Part shown: one piece after another, positions 34,967 through 47,065 of the stretch
Layout: every line of letters starts with the position of its first letter
Numbering within the stretch: the stretch's first letter is position 1
NCBI GenBank assembly: GCA_036346375.1
Contig: CM070515.1
Span: 11,864,423 to 11,928,422 of the forward strand
From: Guadua angustifolia
Taxonomy: Eukaryota > Streptophyta > Magnoliopsida > Poales > Poaceae
DNA: 64,000 nucleotides
Direction: 5' to 3'
The notes under the pieces: generated by a model
What the model was told of the DNA's origin: nothing
Seen by the model: the letters and a program-made list of their open reading frames with translations, nothing else
The model's database searches: none
Position numbers and translations under genes: made by a program

Positions 34967-35180
34967 TAGGGGTGCAATCGGATCGGATATTTGCCGTCCG
35001 ATCGACTAACCGGATACTTTCAGATCGAATTCGGCTAGTTGATTCGGATATTTGTCGAATTCGAATTCGGTTTCAAATATTTTTATTCGGATTTGGTATC
35101 AGATTTGGGATAATAGATCGGCATTTTCCGGTAAGATTATCGGATATTTTCGAAAATAAACCGTTGGATATCCGAACATA
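34967..35180. mobile_element. hAT-like left-end fragment
   Basis: It begins TAGGGGTGCAATCGGATC, the same terminus type as 17547, and continues as GGATA/TTCGG-rich sequence to about 35180. No matching right end follows, so it is a fragment. Confidence 0.55.
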
Positions 35181-35640
35181 GCTGCTGAGTGTCTCTCTCG
35201 GTCTCTCCTCCTCAGTTGCCATGGATTTGGAGACGAAGAAGAATGGGGACCGCCCTCTTCGTGCGCGCGCGTGCAAGGCGCTTGCTACCTTTGCATATGA
35301 GCGAGTGGAGAGGGACTAGGAGAGCAATGTCGATCTTGCTGGAGAGCGGGTGGCAGCTTGGCGGCGCCTGGTTCGGCCGCGGGGGGGGGGGGCCGCTACG
35401 CGCCGCCGACGGTGGTCGGGCAGGGCGGAGGCTCTTCGTCGACACCTTTAGTCGATTGGCTTATTCTCCTTAATACATAACGATAGAGATTCTGAAACTG
35501 AGGAAGCAATGCTTCATCTTACAGGCAGCATGATGTTTGCTCAATGATTTCCTGATCTGTTGTACATTCTGGGGCTGTGTTTTTGCCTTCTAATTCAACC
35601 ATGTTACCTGTGTCGTTTCAAAAAAAAAAAAGAAGAATTA
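35181..35640 (+). other. GC-rich fragment and possible retroposed 3' end
   Basis: 35189-35473 is an open GC-rich stretch with G10 at 35381-35390 and no recognisable product. 35475-35632 looks like a non-coding 3' end finishing in an A11 run (about 35620-35630), as for a retroposed transcript or LINE tail. No target duplication was found. Confidence 0.35.
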
Positions 35641-35699
35641 ATGGGGAAGAGTCTAGAAAACCAGTGAAAATCATTCAACCGAAGGGATAAGGCCGGGGC

Positions 35700-35830
35700 G
35701 CTGGGCGAAGAATAAAGAAAGAAGAGGGAGAAAGAAATAAGGAGAGAGAGAAAAGAATGAAAAAGAAAAGAAAGAAGAAGAAGAAAAAAGAAGAAAAATA
35801 TGAAAATGAGAAAAAATTCTGAAACACGTA
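35700..35830. repeat. polypurine tract
   Basis: About 130 bp almost purely A and G on plus (AAGAAAGAAGAGGGAGAAAG...), with very few pyrimidines. Possibly an expanded microsatellite. Confidence 0.7.
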
Positions 35831-35934
35831 AAAATTGAATAACTAAAGATGTGTTTGGCAGAAATTCAGCTTCTCCAAATTCGTGAATCTGGTGAAGCTG
35901 AAAATTCTAGCTTTACCAGATTCGTGAAACTGAA

Positions 35935-36072
35935 GCTGAAGGTGTGTTTAGATAGATCATCTTGTTTACATTTTAGAACAAAAATATAAACTTAATTTAC
36001 TTTATTTTAACCTACAAGTTTCAGATTTCAGGTGAAGTTAGAATCTGGAGCTCTACCAAACAGACCCTAACT
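35935..36072. repeat. dispersed MITE-like repeat
   Basis: The reverse complement matches 19844-19975 in RPL7 intron 3 (TTTGGTAGAG..CCAGATTCTA, TTTCACCTGAAATCTGAAAC). The left neighbour 35852-35934 carries a GTGTTTGGCAGAAATTCAGC end of a related type. Confidence 0.55.
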
Positions 36073-36593
36073 GTAGAAAATAATCTCAATGTGATGTATA
36101 CGCTAATAAATGTAAAACAATTGTAACTAATGATTGATAGTTTTCTCATATGCATATATTACAAGTAATTAATTGTTTCGTAGTTCTATTTCCTTGTACA
36201 TATTTCTTGATGCATTTCTGACTATTCAGCTCCTATCTGGAGCAGGCAATTATAGCTAAGTAAGTGGAGTGTTGCAAATTGTGGATCACAAATCCGATGT
36301 AGTTATATTTGGATTCAGCTACATCATCTCCTGATCGTCGTTTCAAAGTTATCCTTTTTCAATATAGTGTAACTCTCAAACTTAAAACTTCATATGATAT
36401 GCAGCTATTATCTAGAAGTTCACGTTTTTTCATATCGAAATTGATTGTTCTTATAGTTATTGTTTTCCCATATTATCGACTTATCGTATTATCTCTTTCA
36501 TGAAAAGATAGAGTTATGGACCACATGGTCATGTTATCAACTTATCGTGATATTATTTACGTATCATTCTATATTTCAAAACTTGTCGTATGT

Positions 36594-37165
36594 GTACCAT
36601 TTAAATTTAGTGTACTTTTGCAATTTTGTTGGACTGCCCAATACGTTATGAATACCATTTAAATTTAGTGTACTTTTGCAACATTACTCTACTAGAAGTA
36701 GTACTGAATAAAAGTAGATTCTAGCATCTCAGGCTGTCGATCTCCATAAAACTGTTGCTGCAAAATCTGTACGAACAGGGAAAGCTAGCTACACATGAAG
36801 CAGCTCAAGTCAGAGCTCACCCATACGTTATGAATACTATCTCGATCTTAGTATACCACCGTATAATACGGCTCTGCTCGTCTAAAATGGAAAACACGCT
36901 ACTTCCGTCGTACGGCATGCGCCATATATTTCTGATCATGGAAAATGGATGCTGCAACACACGCCGATTCAGTAATCATAACTTCTGCTTAACTGCGTGA
37001 GGTACGTAGCAGCTGGCAGCTGCTACGGTTGCTTGTACTACATACTCGCGTGACATAGCCATTCAAGAAACAGACAGTAGCAGTGAGCAGTGGTAGTACA
37101 TTGCATGTCATGCTCAGTTCATCAGAGATCCAGTGATCAGAAACCCTTCTGTTTATTATACACTA
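36594..37165. repeat. low-copy repeat unit U, copy 1
   Basis: Contains a 30-bp direct repeat (ACCATTTAAATTTAGTGTAC at about 36596 and 36655), then TAGAAGTAGTACTGAATA, ATAACTTCTGCTTAACTGCG, CAAGAAACAGACAGTAGCAG and TCATGCTCAGTTCATCAGAG. The same ordered blocks occur at 42318-42530, 52950-53490 and 54245-54500. Non-coding; no terminal repeats found. Confidence 0.7.
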
Positions 37166-37169
37166 CTGT

Positions 37170-37341
37170 CAGCGGCGGATCTAAAAGAAAGGTCATCGAG
37201 GTCGTTACGAACTCGTAATACAAACGTGTAATTTATAATAAGAGGATCATATGTTTATATACTAAAGGAACCATGTGTGCACTAAACTGAAGGACGCCAA
37301 TGTTGCTTGACCCCAATCTATACACTGCAGATCCGCCTATG
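37170..37341. mobile_element. hAT-type MITE
   Basis: A 172-bp element with ends CAGCGGCGGATCTA and CATAGGCGGATCTG (reverse complement), flanked by ACTACTGT (37162-37169) and ACTACCAT (37342-37349), an 8-bp duplication with two changes. Copies of unit U at about 53316 and 54277 carry the uninterrupted ACTACCAT target. The ends resemble the element at 47169. Confidence 0.7.
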
Positions 37342-37373
37342 ACTACCATTCAACAAAGGAGTAGTGGCAAGAC

Positions 37374-38183
37374 TAGAGGTGGGCATTCGAGCCGGACTTT
37401 TTTGGGCCAGTCTAAGGCACAACGGCCCGGTACGATACTATAGCACGGGCCGTGATGGGCCTGAAAACCAAGGCATGAGGAAGAAATCAGCATGAAGGTC
37501 ACCGACCCACAGCGTATGAGCGCCATGGATGCACCTAGCAGCATGGACGCCACCCCTGTCGCCGACACCTGAGAGAGATAGGCAAGAGGGGAGAGAGAAC
37601 CGAGAGACGGTGCAAGAAGTTGCTTTCTCTCGCCTGTCCCTCTCAATCTCTCTTAGCTCTCTCTCACCATCTCTTTCAATCTCTCTCTCGTCCAGTGGCA
37701 TAGCCAGCCTAGGCCCAAGCCTAGAATTGGCCCAAAAGCTATTGGGTCAATTTTTGAATTTTTATAACTTTTTAACATAATTTGCATTAAGTTTTTGGGC
37801 CTGGCCTCAGCCCAGGCCCGGGTGGCCCGAGGCCTGGTTCTGCCTCTGCTCTCGTCCGTCTCTCTCAATCTCTCTCGCCTATCTCCCTCACTCTCTATCG
37901 TCCATTGCCCACTCTCTCGTCCGTGTTCGACACACCCCCTCACTCTATGTAATTATTCAATAATAAATAAAGTTTAGTTCTTTTTTCTATAATATTTGTG
38001 TCCACTGCCTTAACTACATGTGTCTCTAGCTCCTTTCCTGTCGTTGCAATAGTACAAATGGGCTGGGCCTGGGCCGGCATGGCATGGCGGACATGACAGG
38101 CCATTGCGCCCTGACACGTTTCAGACATGAAGCATGATGGGTCCATACCGGGCTGGGCCAGCTCGGCACGACGCCCACCTCTA
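37374..38183. mobile_element. hAT-like element (TAGAGGTGGGC ends)
   Basis: Starts TAGAGGTGGGC and ends GCCCACCTCTA; the interior is rich in GGCCCGG/CGGGCC motifs with a CT-rich microsatellite (37625-37935). The 8-bp flanks GGCAAGAC and AGCAGGAG agree at only five positions, so the duplication has decayed or the ends are slightly off. No transposase. Confidence 0.55.
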
Positions 38184-38194
38184 AGCAGGAGTAG

Positions 38195-41100
38195 TGTTGG
38201 ATACTAGCTTAGGATATGTACGCACAAAGAACACACACACACAGTGTTGGTAGAAGAACACTCCAATTAGCATGTACATAGGAGATGGGTAATTTGTATA
38301 TTATATTTCTTGCTTCATGCCAACCTCGTTTCATCGACTTACTAGTAGTGCATTCATATATGACTCTTGAATACTTGTGCACCTATTCAACTACTCGATG
38401 CAACTCTTGGACTCTTGTACAGTGTCATGCCCGCAGGCACACACATGCACATAATTGCAACTTAAAGCCAAAGTCTTAGATTGTCATTAACATTCACCCT
38501 CCTAATCTAGACTTGGTTTTACTCCAGATTCTTCATGCCAAGTAGTTCATGCATCTCCTCGAACTTAACCCTTGCAAGTGCCTTGGTGAGTATATCAGCT
38601 CGCTGCTCCTCAGTACGCACATGCCTGACACTGATCAAGCCCTTCTCCACACATTCGCGGATAAAATGAAATCGAGTATCAATATGCTTGCTCCTCCCAT
38701 GGAACACTGGATTTTTCATCAATTCTATGGCTGATTTGTTATCAACATACAAAGTGACTTTCTCAAGCTTCACTCCTGTCAACATGCTTCACAGTCCTTT
38801 CAGCCATATTGCTTAGCATGTTGCTGTTGTAGATGCCATAAACTCAGCCTCACATGATGAAAATGCTACACTTTTCTGCTTCTGAGATGCCCAAATGATA
38901 GGATTACCACAGTAGTAAATCACCAAGCCAGTCATGCTTTTTCTGTCAACAATGTCACAGGCCAAGTTGCTATCACTATAGCCAGCTAACATATCATTTC
39001 CTTCACCTTGTGTATACACCAGACCATAGTCTGTTGTTCCTTTCAAATAATGCAAAATTTGTTTTACTGCTTGGAGATGCATGGTTGTGGGTCTCCCCAT
39101 GAACCCGCTCACTATCCCAACAGAATAAGCAAGATCTAGTCGTGTGTGACATAAGTACCTCAAACTCCCAACGATTCTTCTATACTCCGTCGGATCGACA
39201 GGTGTGCCAGCTTCATCTTTATCAAGCTTCAATTTTGCCTCCATTAGAAACCTTGTTGAGTTGCACTCATACATTCTGGCTTGGTGTAATATTTTCTTGG
39301 CATAAGAGGCTTGCTTCAATTTGATGGAATGCCCTGTTTGCTCTACCTTAATCCCAAGATAGTACGAGAGAAGACCGAGATCACTCATTGCAAACTCTTG
39401 CATCATTTGTTGTTTGAAACATTTTATCTCAGCAGTGCTAGTACCTGTGGCAATCATGTCATCAACATAAACTCCCACAATTAGAGTTTCGGTCCATTAG
39501 CATCTCTTGTACACAGCATTCTCATGTGGACATTTCTCAAAGCCAAAATTTGACAAACACTTGTCAAGATGAACATTCCATGCTCTTGGTGCTTAATGAA
39601 GTCCATAAAGTGCCTTCCTTCGTTTGTACACCTTGTGTTCATGGTCTTCTTTCACAAAACCCTCTGGTTGGCTGACATACACTTCTTGTAGATCGTCATT
39701 GACAAAGACTGATTTCACATCGAGATGATAAACTTCCCATCCTTGATGTGTAGATAGAGCAAATAGAAATCTCACCGTTTCCAGTCTTGTCATAGGGGCA
39801 AAGACTTTATCAAAATCGATCCCCTTCTGCTGCACATAGCCTTTCGCTACAAGTCTAGCTTTGTGCTTGACAACCTTGCCATCTGAATCCTTTTTAAGCT
39901 TATATACCCACTTGACTCTAATGGGTTTATGTCTTGGTGGAAATTCAGTTAGGGACCACGTCTTGTTCTTCTCGATAGCTTCAAGTTCTTGTTTCATTAC
40001 TACAAACCATTCTTTTTCCTCTACAGCTTCATGGTAACTAGCTGGCTTATCTGCAGCTAACATCAATTGCTCTGGGTCGAGCTCATCTTGTTGCAAGTTT
40101 GGATAAAACCCAGCAAGAGGTCTAAATCCCCTAACTGGGGTGTGATCATAAGAGGAAGAATCTGTTGTACCATTACTAGCTGTTATTTGCTGCATACCTC
40201 CTTTCGGCAGCAACACAAAGGTATCATTATCTACTGGTTCACTTACATTTTCAGCAACAATGAAAGTTACCCATGCTTATGGATCATGGTTAATGAGTTC
40301 AGCCCACTTCCAATTCTTGCTTTCTCCAAAAATCACGTCCCTGCTAACATGCAGCTTGCCAGTATGGGGATCATACATACGATATGCTTTACTTCCTTCC
40401 TCTACTCCCAAATGAACCATAGAAACACTCCTATCATCAAGTTTCTTGAGCTAGTTAACAGGCATCTTTACATGACCAACATAGCCAAATATCTTCAAGT
40501 GATCCACTCGTGGTCTTTTATTAGACCAAGCTTCATATGGTGTGGTGCTAGCTATTGGCTTGGTCGGTGTACGGTTCAAAATATACACCGGGTGACGCAC
40601 TGCTTCTCCCCAAAATTTTCTAGATATCATCATGCTCTTGAGCAAACTGCAAGCCATGGCCATCACTGTGCGATTTCTTCTCTCCACCACTCCATTTTGC
40701 TGAGGAGTATAAGGAGCTGTGAAATGCCTTCTGATTCCATGTGTGTCACACAAATCAGTAAACTGATGAGATCGGAATTCACCACCTCGATCTATCCACA
40801 AAATCTTGATCTTGTGTGCTAACTGGTTCTCCACCATCACCTTGAATTTCCTGAATGAAGTATAGGCTTCACTTTTCGCCTTGATCACATATATCCACAT
40901 CATCCTACTGAAATCATCAACAAGGAGCAAAAAAATACTTGTTACCAGCACTTGTATGTGGTTTGATTGGTCCACATAAACCAGCATGCACAAGTTGTAG
41001 GGGTTGCTCTGCTCTTTAGCTTGCTTGGTGAGGGAAAGGAATTCTTGTCTGCTTAGCAACCAAGCAGCCTTCACACAATTGAATGGGAAGATCAATTCTT

Positions 41101-42318
41101 GGCAGCCCCACAGCCATTTCTTTCTCTGATATTAGCTTGAGAGCAGGGAAATTTAGATGCCCCAACCTGGCATGCCACAGCCAAGTCGAATCATCAAGGC
41201 TCGCTGCCAAACAGATGGGATTGCAAGTCTCTAGATATATCTTGTACAGCCAGTTGCCTAACATTTTAACTTTCATCAATAGCTTCTCATTCCTATCATA
41301 AACCCACAGGAATGAACTGTGCATGATAACATTGCTGCCCTCTTCAGTTAGTTGCTTGAGACTGATAATATTGCTGCATAAATCATGTATAAAATATACC
41401 TAAGTGAGTACACGTTGTTCCCCATTTTTGCATTGCAACAATATGGAACCCTCCCCCATTGATCTGGACACTAGATCTGTCACTGAATCGCACTTGACCG
41501 CAAATCTTCTCATCTAGCTCATTGAACATAGCCCTCCGGCTTGTCATATGGTTGCTAACTCCATTGTCCAAGTACCAAACATTAGTGTTAATTTGCGCCT
41601 CTCTATCAGTTCGCTAATCAGGGATAAAATTTTCTTCATTTAGCATTACCATCTTGGTTGTTTCCTCCTTAGACACAATGAGCAGCAAAGCAGGCTCATC
41701 ATCTTGAACACGTGAGAAGTTTGCTTCCTAGTCACAGCGTGGCTTACAACACTCCACTGCGAAATGCCTGTAGATCCCGCAATTGAAACATTTCTTCTTG
41801 CTTTTGTCTCTTGTGCCTGCATTCATACGAGAACCATTGCTCTCCTGGCGAGAAGTGCTTGCCACAGCCACCACCACTGCGGCCGCACCCTTTGCCACGT
41901 GCTCTACCACGCCCACGGCCTTCACTGCTGCTGCCACGGCCACCTGAGCCCGATGCACCATCATTGTCATGCTTCTTGGCACGTGCCTGCCATTCAACAT
42001 GAGTGAGTACAAAGGTGGTCCCCTTCGTTCGCCGCCACGGTAGATACGAATCTTCTCCTCATGAGTCTTGAGTCGCCTGATAGCTTCCTCAAGGGTCATG
42101 TTATCCACATCCCCGAACTGCTCGATTGTTGAGACAATCGGCAAGTGTTTTTCAGGCATTGCATGGAGGAACTTCTTCACAACATAGTCCTCCTCCATTT
42201 GGGCACCAAGAGTTCGCACCTTGTTGACAATAGATGTCAATTTCAATGCAAATTCATCAATTGTATCTGTCTCTTTCATGTGCAGCAACTGCATGCTACA
42301 GTTCATGTACTCCATACT
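38195..42318 (-). mobile_element. degenerate Ty1/copia retrotransposon with one LTR
   Basis: Minus-strand gag-pol relic in copia order. Gag (42315-41728) has a CCHC knuckle CFNCGIYRHFAVEC; pre-integrase (41324-41016) has WHARLGHLNFPAL; integrase is 41095-40451 (DDFSRMMWIYV, YTPQQNGVVERRNRT); reverse transcriptase is 40216-38813 (YHLDVKSVFVNDDL, YVDDM); RNase H is about 38900-38519. Stops and frameshifts break it repeatedly. The 3' LTR is 38195-38492 (TGTTAATGAC...ATCCAACA on minus) behind the polypurine GGAGGGTGAA. The gag start, primer site and 5' LTR are missing: the element stops at about 42318 where repeat unit U begins. Confidence 0.85.
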
Positions 42319-42530
42319 TGCGTGATACTAGTACCACTCAAGAAACAAACAGTACAAGTGAGCAGTGGAATTGCAAGTACACTACGTCGATGCATGTCAT
42401 GTTGGGTTCATCAGAGCACCAATTGATCCAGTCATCTGAAACAGTAGCGAGAAACATGATGCATCAGTACCATCTCTAGAAGGCTTGTCTTGTGCACAGA
42501 ATTGATCTCAACTCTTATTTCGAATACGCA
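42319..42530. repeat. repeat unit U, copy 2 (first part)
   Basis: Matches unit U (CAAGAAACAAACAGTACAAG, GAGCAGTGG, GCATGTCATGTTGGGTTCAT, CATCTCTAGAAGGCTTGTCT). The unit resumes at about 43405-43510 after an intervening ~870 bp, then is cut again by the MITE at 43511. Confidence 0.65.
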
Positions 42531-43395
42531 GGTTCTAGGAGAGCTGCGCATTTTGTATTCATAGAAGAAAAAGAGAACAACTGATACAAATACAATGTGT
42601 GATATTGGGCATGGTCCAGGTCACTAGGATCACTTGAGACTATTACATGTGAACTGAAGAACCGTCTACTGTTAGGGATAGATGCACAGCACAATAACAG
42701 AGATATAGATTTAACATGGAAAAACTCTTGCGGGAAAAAATCACGGGAAACAATCCACTATAATGCTTTAAGATTACAAGTATAAGAGATTGGTTTATAT
42801 AGCCAAAGAGTCCTAGTTGTAGAAGACCTGACTCCTAACAAACTATAGATAGAATCAAAAGATATAGTAAGTTGAGATATTGAGTTATCTCTAACAAATC
42901 TCCCCTTAACTCAAAATCTATAACGAAATTGTTTCCAGAAAACCCTGAAGGGGTAGTAAAGCACATGAATATAAGTGCGTTAAAAGTTCAAAGGACCACT
43001 GAACTAAGAAGACTGGAATAGTCTTATCCAAATACTTCTGATGAAGCTAGATTGAGCAAACCACTAGTAGGTCGAGAGAAAGATTGGAACAGTCAATTCA
43101 AACACACAACTATAATGAAGCAGATGAAGAATGTAGATCTTCAATAATTCATAACCTCAGTAAAATCTGAGTCTATGCAACTGATCTCCTAAAACAAATA
43201 CTCAATCATCAAACGGCATAAGCCAAGATAATACATATGGTGCTGGATAGATAGTGAATAACCTATAGTATAGACTTTTAAAATGCTCTATCTAAAATAT
43301 AAAATTCAGCAAACTGCCTAGTAAATAATCCATGACGATGGTGGTAGCTTTTGCCATTGTTGCAAACTGCGCGCTCCCGAGGCAATGTGTTCTCA
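42531..43395. other. insertion within unit U, LTR-like in part
   Basis: About 870 bp absent from the other unit U copies. 42840-42935 reads like the end of a copia-type LTR or leader (CTCTAACAAATCTCCCCTTA). At 43330-43357 on minus, ATGGCAAAAGCTACCACCAT matches the start of the PMEI gene at 46924 and may be a relic of a third copy. No complete element defined. Confidence 0.35.
43330..43357 (-). pseudogene. possible start-codon relic of a third PMEI gene
   Basis: The 28 bases from 43357 downward match the first codons of the 46370-46924 gene (peptide MAKATTIVM against MAKATAIAM), after which similarity stops. Short, so only suggestive. Confidence 0.35.
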
Positions 43396-43510
43396 TCTCC
43401 CATTCCAGCGCTTCCAGCAAGATCAGCAAGTGTCACCGACTCATGCAGGTTGAGAGTTACAACTAGGATGGAAATGGCATCGATGGCATCGTGAGAAGGA
43501 AAAAGATTAG

Positions 43511-43895
43511 GAGAAAATATCTTGTGCAACCAAGTCTAACGGTGTAATCATGGTGCAATCCAACTAAAAAAAGTTTCAAAAAATTCTGAAAAAAAATCAT
43601 GGATGTACATCTCAGCTTACCCCATCTACATATAAAATTTTATGATCAAATTCGTCCTGTGCTAAGAGTAATAAAAAAGACAAACTTGATCATGAACAGG
43701 AACCGTTCCTGTTCATTATCAACTTTGTCTTTTTTGTAACTTCTAGCACAGGACGAATTTGATCATGAAATTTTATATGTAGATGGGGTAAGCTGAGATG
43801 TACATCCATGATTTTTTTCAGATTTTTTTGAAATTTTTTTTAGTTAGGTTGCACCGTGATTGCACGAAACATTTAATTGCACAGGATATGTCCCC
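43511..43895. mobile_element. Mutator-type foldback MITE, copy 2
   Basis: A 385-bp element with a perfect 9-bp duplication AAAGATTAG (43502-43510, 43896-43904). Ends GAGAAAATATCTTGTGCAAC and GGGGACATATCCTGTGCAAT; the interior is the same as in the 1199-1581 element. The duplicated sequence at about 54484-54500 (AAAGATTGGCCTACTCTGCA) is the unoccupied counterpart of the site. Confidence 0.9.
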
Positions 43896-44188
43896 AAAGA
43901 TTAGGCCTAGTCTGCATGCTGTTGCCTGGTGGCATCGTTTGTACCTATATGCGTTGTACCTGAGAAGGGAAGACAAGAGCAGCAGGGGACTGAGCAAGAA
44001 AGAGAGAGCACTTGCCCAGTGCTCACCAACTGTTTTTTTCGAATTGATCACCTTTTTTTAAGCCTCCTTCTTTTCATTTAGCTCAATCCGAATAGAATTA
44101 TAAATCTAGTCACGTCCTTACCGTGAAAGGTACCTTTCATGCTCTCGTGCTCGCCGGCCGTGTAAGCTCCCCTCCCGGGCTCGCCGGC

Positions 44189-45371
44189 CATTGGCGGAGC
44201 CAAAGGGGGGGTGTGATGGGGCCTGGCCCCCCCTTTGGCCAATGAAATGTTCAGTAGACCTTTGTTAATGGAAATACAATAGTAAGAAAACAAATTAGAT
44301 ATAAAAAGTAAATAAAATAAAGGCTTATGTTGGATTGGCACGACATAAATCCAGTCAAAAATAGGACTAAGAAAGAGGCAAATTGTGTCTAAATAATTAG
44401 ACAGTGAGGGATACTAGTGATCCCTGTCCTACTTTTTTATTCATTTAGTTCTTCAATTAACTCAAAGTTCCTTCTTTTTTTTACTCAAACAAGCATGAAA
44501 CGTATGCTTGCATATTCGTCCATAGGGCAAATCGGATATGTAATTATTGGAATAATTGTTGGAGACTCAAATGATGGATATGCAAGCATGATAACTTATA
44601 TGATGTTCTGTATCTCCATGAATCTAGGAACTTTTGCTTGCATTGTATTATTTGGTCTACGGTTCGCTCATGTTCGACGCTATCGAAAATCATGCATTGG
44701 ATGGATGCCCGGGCATTGAGAAGGCCAAACGTCCGACGGCCGACGTCTCGCCTTCTCGTCTTCTCGCGTGCTGCGAATGAAACATCGAGTCAAAGACCGA
44801 ACCAACATCTCGCCTTCGGCCTTCTCCCATTCGTTCTCCATACTGCGCGACTAGATTATTCAGTTTGCTGTTCTCCAATTCTCTCAAGACAGACGGCGAC
44901 TAGATTATTCTAGCAGAAACAGTCCGATCGATCAGGCCAGTTTACGACGACGTGCGTGGTGCGCTGAACCTTTGTCCCTTCCCTTGAGATGTTATCTAGT
45001 TTTCTCCATGTTTGTCGCATTTTCACAGGCATATGTATATGTCATATATCCATGAATAGTTCGTGCCTTTTGCTAATTATCAATTGATTAATTATTAGTT
45101 TAATTACCGGCAACAAGTTGTACAGATCATGTGATTGTGAATTTGTGATTGGTCTACAGAATTGCTAGGACGTCCAATTTTTCTGGATATTTTTGGTCTT
45201 TGATACATACTATTCATCTAATCCACAGGGCAGTGGAGTATTGTGTGCTAAGTGTTAACAATAAGCATCAGGCGGTGACGGTCGGAGACATCGCTACGCC
45301 TACGCCTGCTCGTCTGTGCCGCCACTTCATTCTTAGGCCCCCTCCTTTAGAAATTTCTAGCTCCGCCACTG
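44189..45371. mobile_element. hAT element carrying plastid ndhB DNA
   Basis: An 1183-bp element with a perfect 8-bp duplication TCGCCGGC (44181-44188, 45372-45379) and ends CATTGGCGGAGCCAAAG and CAGTGGCGGAGCTAGAA (reverse complement). It has no transposase. It contains a chloroplast ndhB fragment and about 230 bp of GC-rich sequence of unknown origin (44690-44920). Ordinary sequence repeated at 55078 resumes on its right at about 45590. Confidence 0.82.
44483..44661 (+). pseudogene. ndhB: plastid ndhB fragment (nuclear plastid DNA)
   Basis: About 180 bp encode QTSMKRMLAYSSIGQIGYVI ... SMITYMMFCISMNLGTFACIVL, a near-exact internal stretch of NADH dehydrogenase-like complex subunit 2 of chloroplasts. 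Both ends stop abruptly, inside the hAT element. At least two substitutions against the conserved plastid protein (MMFC for MLFY) point to decay since transfer. Not functional. Confidence 0.85.
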
Positions 45372-45589
45372 TCGCCGGCCCATTTCTCTCGCATTCGCCC
45401 ACCCGTGCCATGCTCCTCGGCGTGGCAGCGTTGGCTTCCACGTCCAAAGAGAGCGGTGGGGGATAGCCATATGTACTATCTGTCGTGCCTTCCACGATAG
45501 GGAAATAAGTTAGATCTGTAAGTACTTATTCGTATAAAGGGTAGGTTTAAAAAAATAAAGTAAAAATGGCTAGAAAAGTAATCAATTCC

Positions 45590-46110
45590 TATTTTTCAGT
45601 TGCACCACTGCCCTGTAAGGATCTGTACGGACCATCCATGCATGAACCAACGGAGTGCTTGACAATATTTCAAATCTGAATCAGTTAATTATTACTCGAA
45701 AAGCTACAGGTCTCAATCTCACCGTCCTCACATCATGGGTGGTGTCAGCATGGTGCTGCAATACTTTACTCCAATTTATACTATGAAGAAACGTTTAACT
45801 TTGGAGATACATGTATTGTACATTTCGATCAAACGTTGCTTAACTTTTCTAAAAGAATTAATGTAGCAATGAGCTAGCAATGGGTTTATTCTTGGAATAG
45901 TAGTGCCTTGCAAAGCAAAGGCAAGCTAGGGAAGCACACTCATTTCCCTAAATTAAAAACTAGTACCTTGTTGGCACTAATTCGAGACCATTTTTTATTT
46001 GACTTTTTGTTCCTTCGAGCACTTGGGTTCAGCACTACATGTTTTCATTTTCCATTGCGAGAAAAAAAATGGAGCTTTGTTCCTTGCTTTTCAAGCTATT
46101 ATATAAATAA
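45590..46110. repeat. segmental duplicate D, copy 1
   Basis: Matches 55078-55670 over its length (CATGAACCAACGG, TAATTATTACTCG, CTAATTCGAGACCATTTTTT, TTCCTTCGAGCACTTGGGTT). Non-coding. With the unit U blocks it shows that a larger region was duplicated and then invaded differently. Confidence 0.8.
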
Positions 46111-46369
46111 ATGATTTTTATTTACGTGTAAAAAATTGACCGAAATTCTCAAAAGTTTTACTTGTGTTATTTGCTAGGGTCTAGACAATCCCATGCAATT
46201 AATATTACCTTACCGTGCAACTCGCACGACGTCTTCATAAATCATCGATGCAAAACAAGTACTCGAAACTAAGAGATCGAAGATTAATCTTTGTTATAGT
46301 AAGTAACGACGTCTTTGGGGCAGTAACACACGACGCATGCATCGGTGCGATGCAAACTCGCTTGCTGCT

Positions 46370-46924
46370 TTAGAGACGTAAGAATCGACGAGAGGGAACG
46401 ACGTAGAGCAAGTCGATGAGATCGCTGGCGACGCCGCACCATTCCTTCATCCTCTTGTCGACGTCGGCCACGGTGGAGGTCAGCTGGCGGTCGGAAAACT
46501 CCTTCTCGCACTTGTCCCCGGCGTCCTCCGCTATCGACGTCTGCCGCTCCGCCTCGCCGTACGCGCCCTCGTCGAACTCCCGGCGCGCCTCCTCGAGGGC
46601 GTCGATGGCCTCGACGTCGTAGAACGTGCCGCAGGCGTCCAGCGCGTCCCCCAGGGGCGTGCCCGCGTGCTTGCCGGCCTGGTCCTTGATGGTGTGGGAG
46701 CTGTCCCTGGCGTTGGTGGTGGCAATGTCGAGCGCGATGACGGCGAGGTCGCGCACGGTGGTCGCATTGGCGCTCCGCGGGTCGGCGCTGAGCACCTCCA
46801 CGCACTGGGCGTTGTCGGCGCTCTTGCACGTGCGGACGATGAAGTCGGCGTCGGCAAGGGCGGCGGGGAGAGAGACGGAGACGACGAGGAGAGTGGCCAT
46901 GGCGATGGCGGTAGCTTTTGCCAT
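46370..46924 (-). CDS. secreted PMEI/invertase-inhibitor protein, copy 2
   Basis: A single-exon 184-residue paralogue of 33907-34464. The signal peptide is about residues 1-24 (AMATLLVVSVSLPAALA), then the PMEI helix bundle with TCKSADNAQC, LDACGTFYDVEAID and GDKCEKEFSDRQL; the last helix ends WCGVASDLIDLL. There is one extra Asp after CGTFY relative to copy 1. The frame is intact and GC-rich. The promoter keeps a TATA box (TATATATA, 47066-47073) about 142 bp from the ATG. A hAT element (47169-48195) lies farther upstream. The role is apoplastic enzyme inhibition by family; the target is unknown. Confidence 0.88.
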   Translation of the reverse strand: MAKATAIAMATLLVVSVSLPAALADADFIVRTCKSADNAQCVEVLSADPRSANATTVRDLAVIALDIATTNARDSSHTIKDQAGKHAGTPLGDALDACGTFYDVEAIDALEEARREFDEGAYGEAERQTSIAEDAGDKCEKEFSDRQLTSTVADVDKRMKEWCGVASDLIDLLYVVPSRRFLRL

Positions 46925-47065
46925 CGCTGCACCCTGCTACGTTCTGTTTAATTTCCTTCTTTCTTCTTTGTTTTTTTTTGAGATCCTTTCTTCTCGTTTT
47001 ACTGCTGTAGAATTTGCTCTTGTTTGTTAAGTATACTGTAGAATTTGCAAAAGTGTATACTAGTC

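Noticed and set aside
44189..45371. CACTA or LTR element
   Set aside because: No CACTA ends and no LTRs; a perfect 8-bp duplication and GGCGGAGC-type ends fit hAT.
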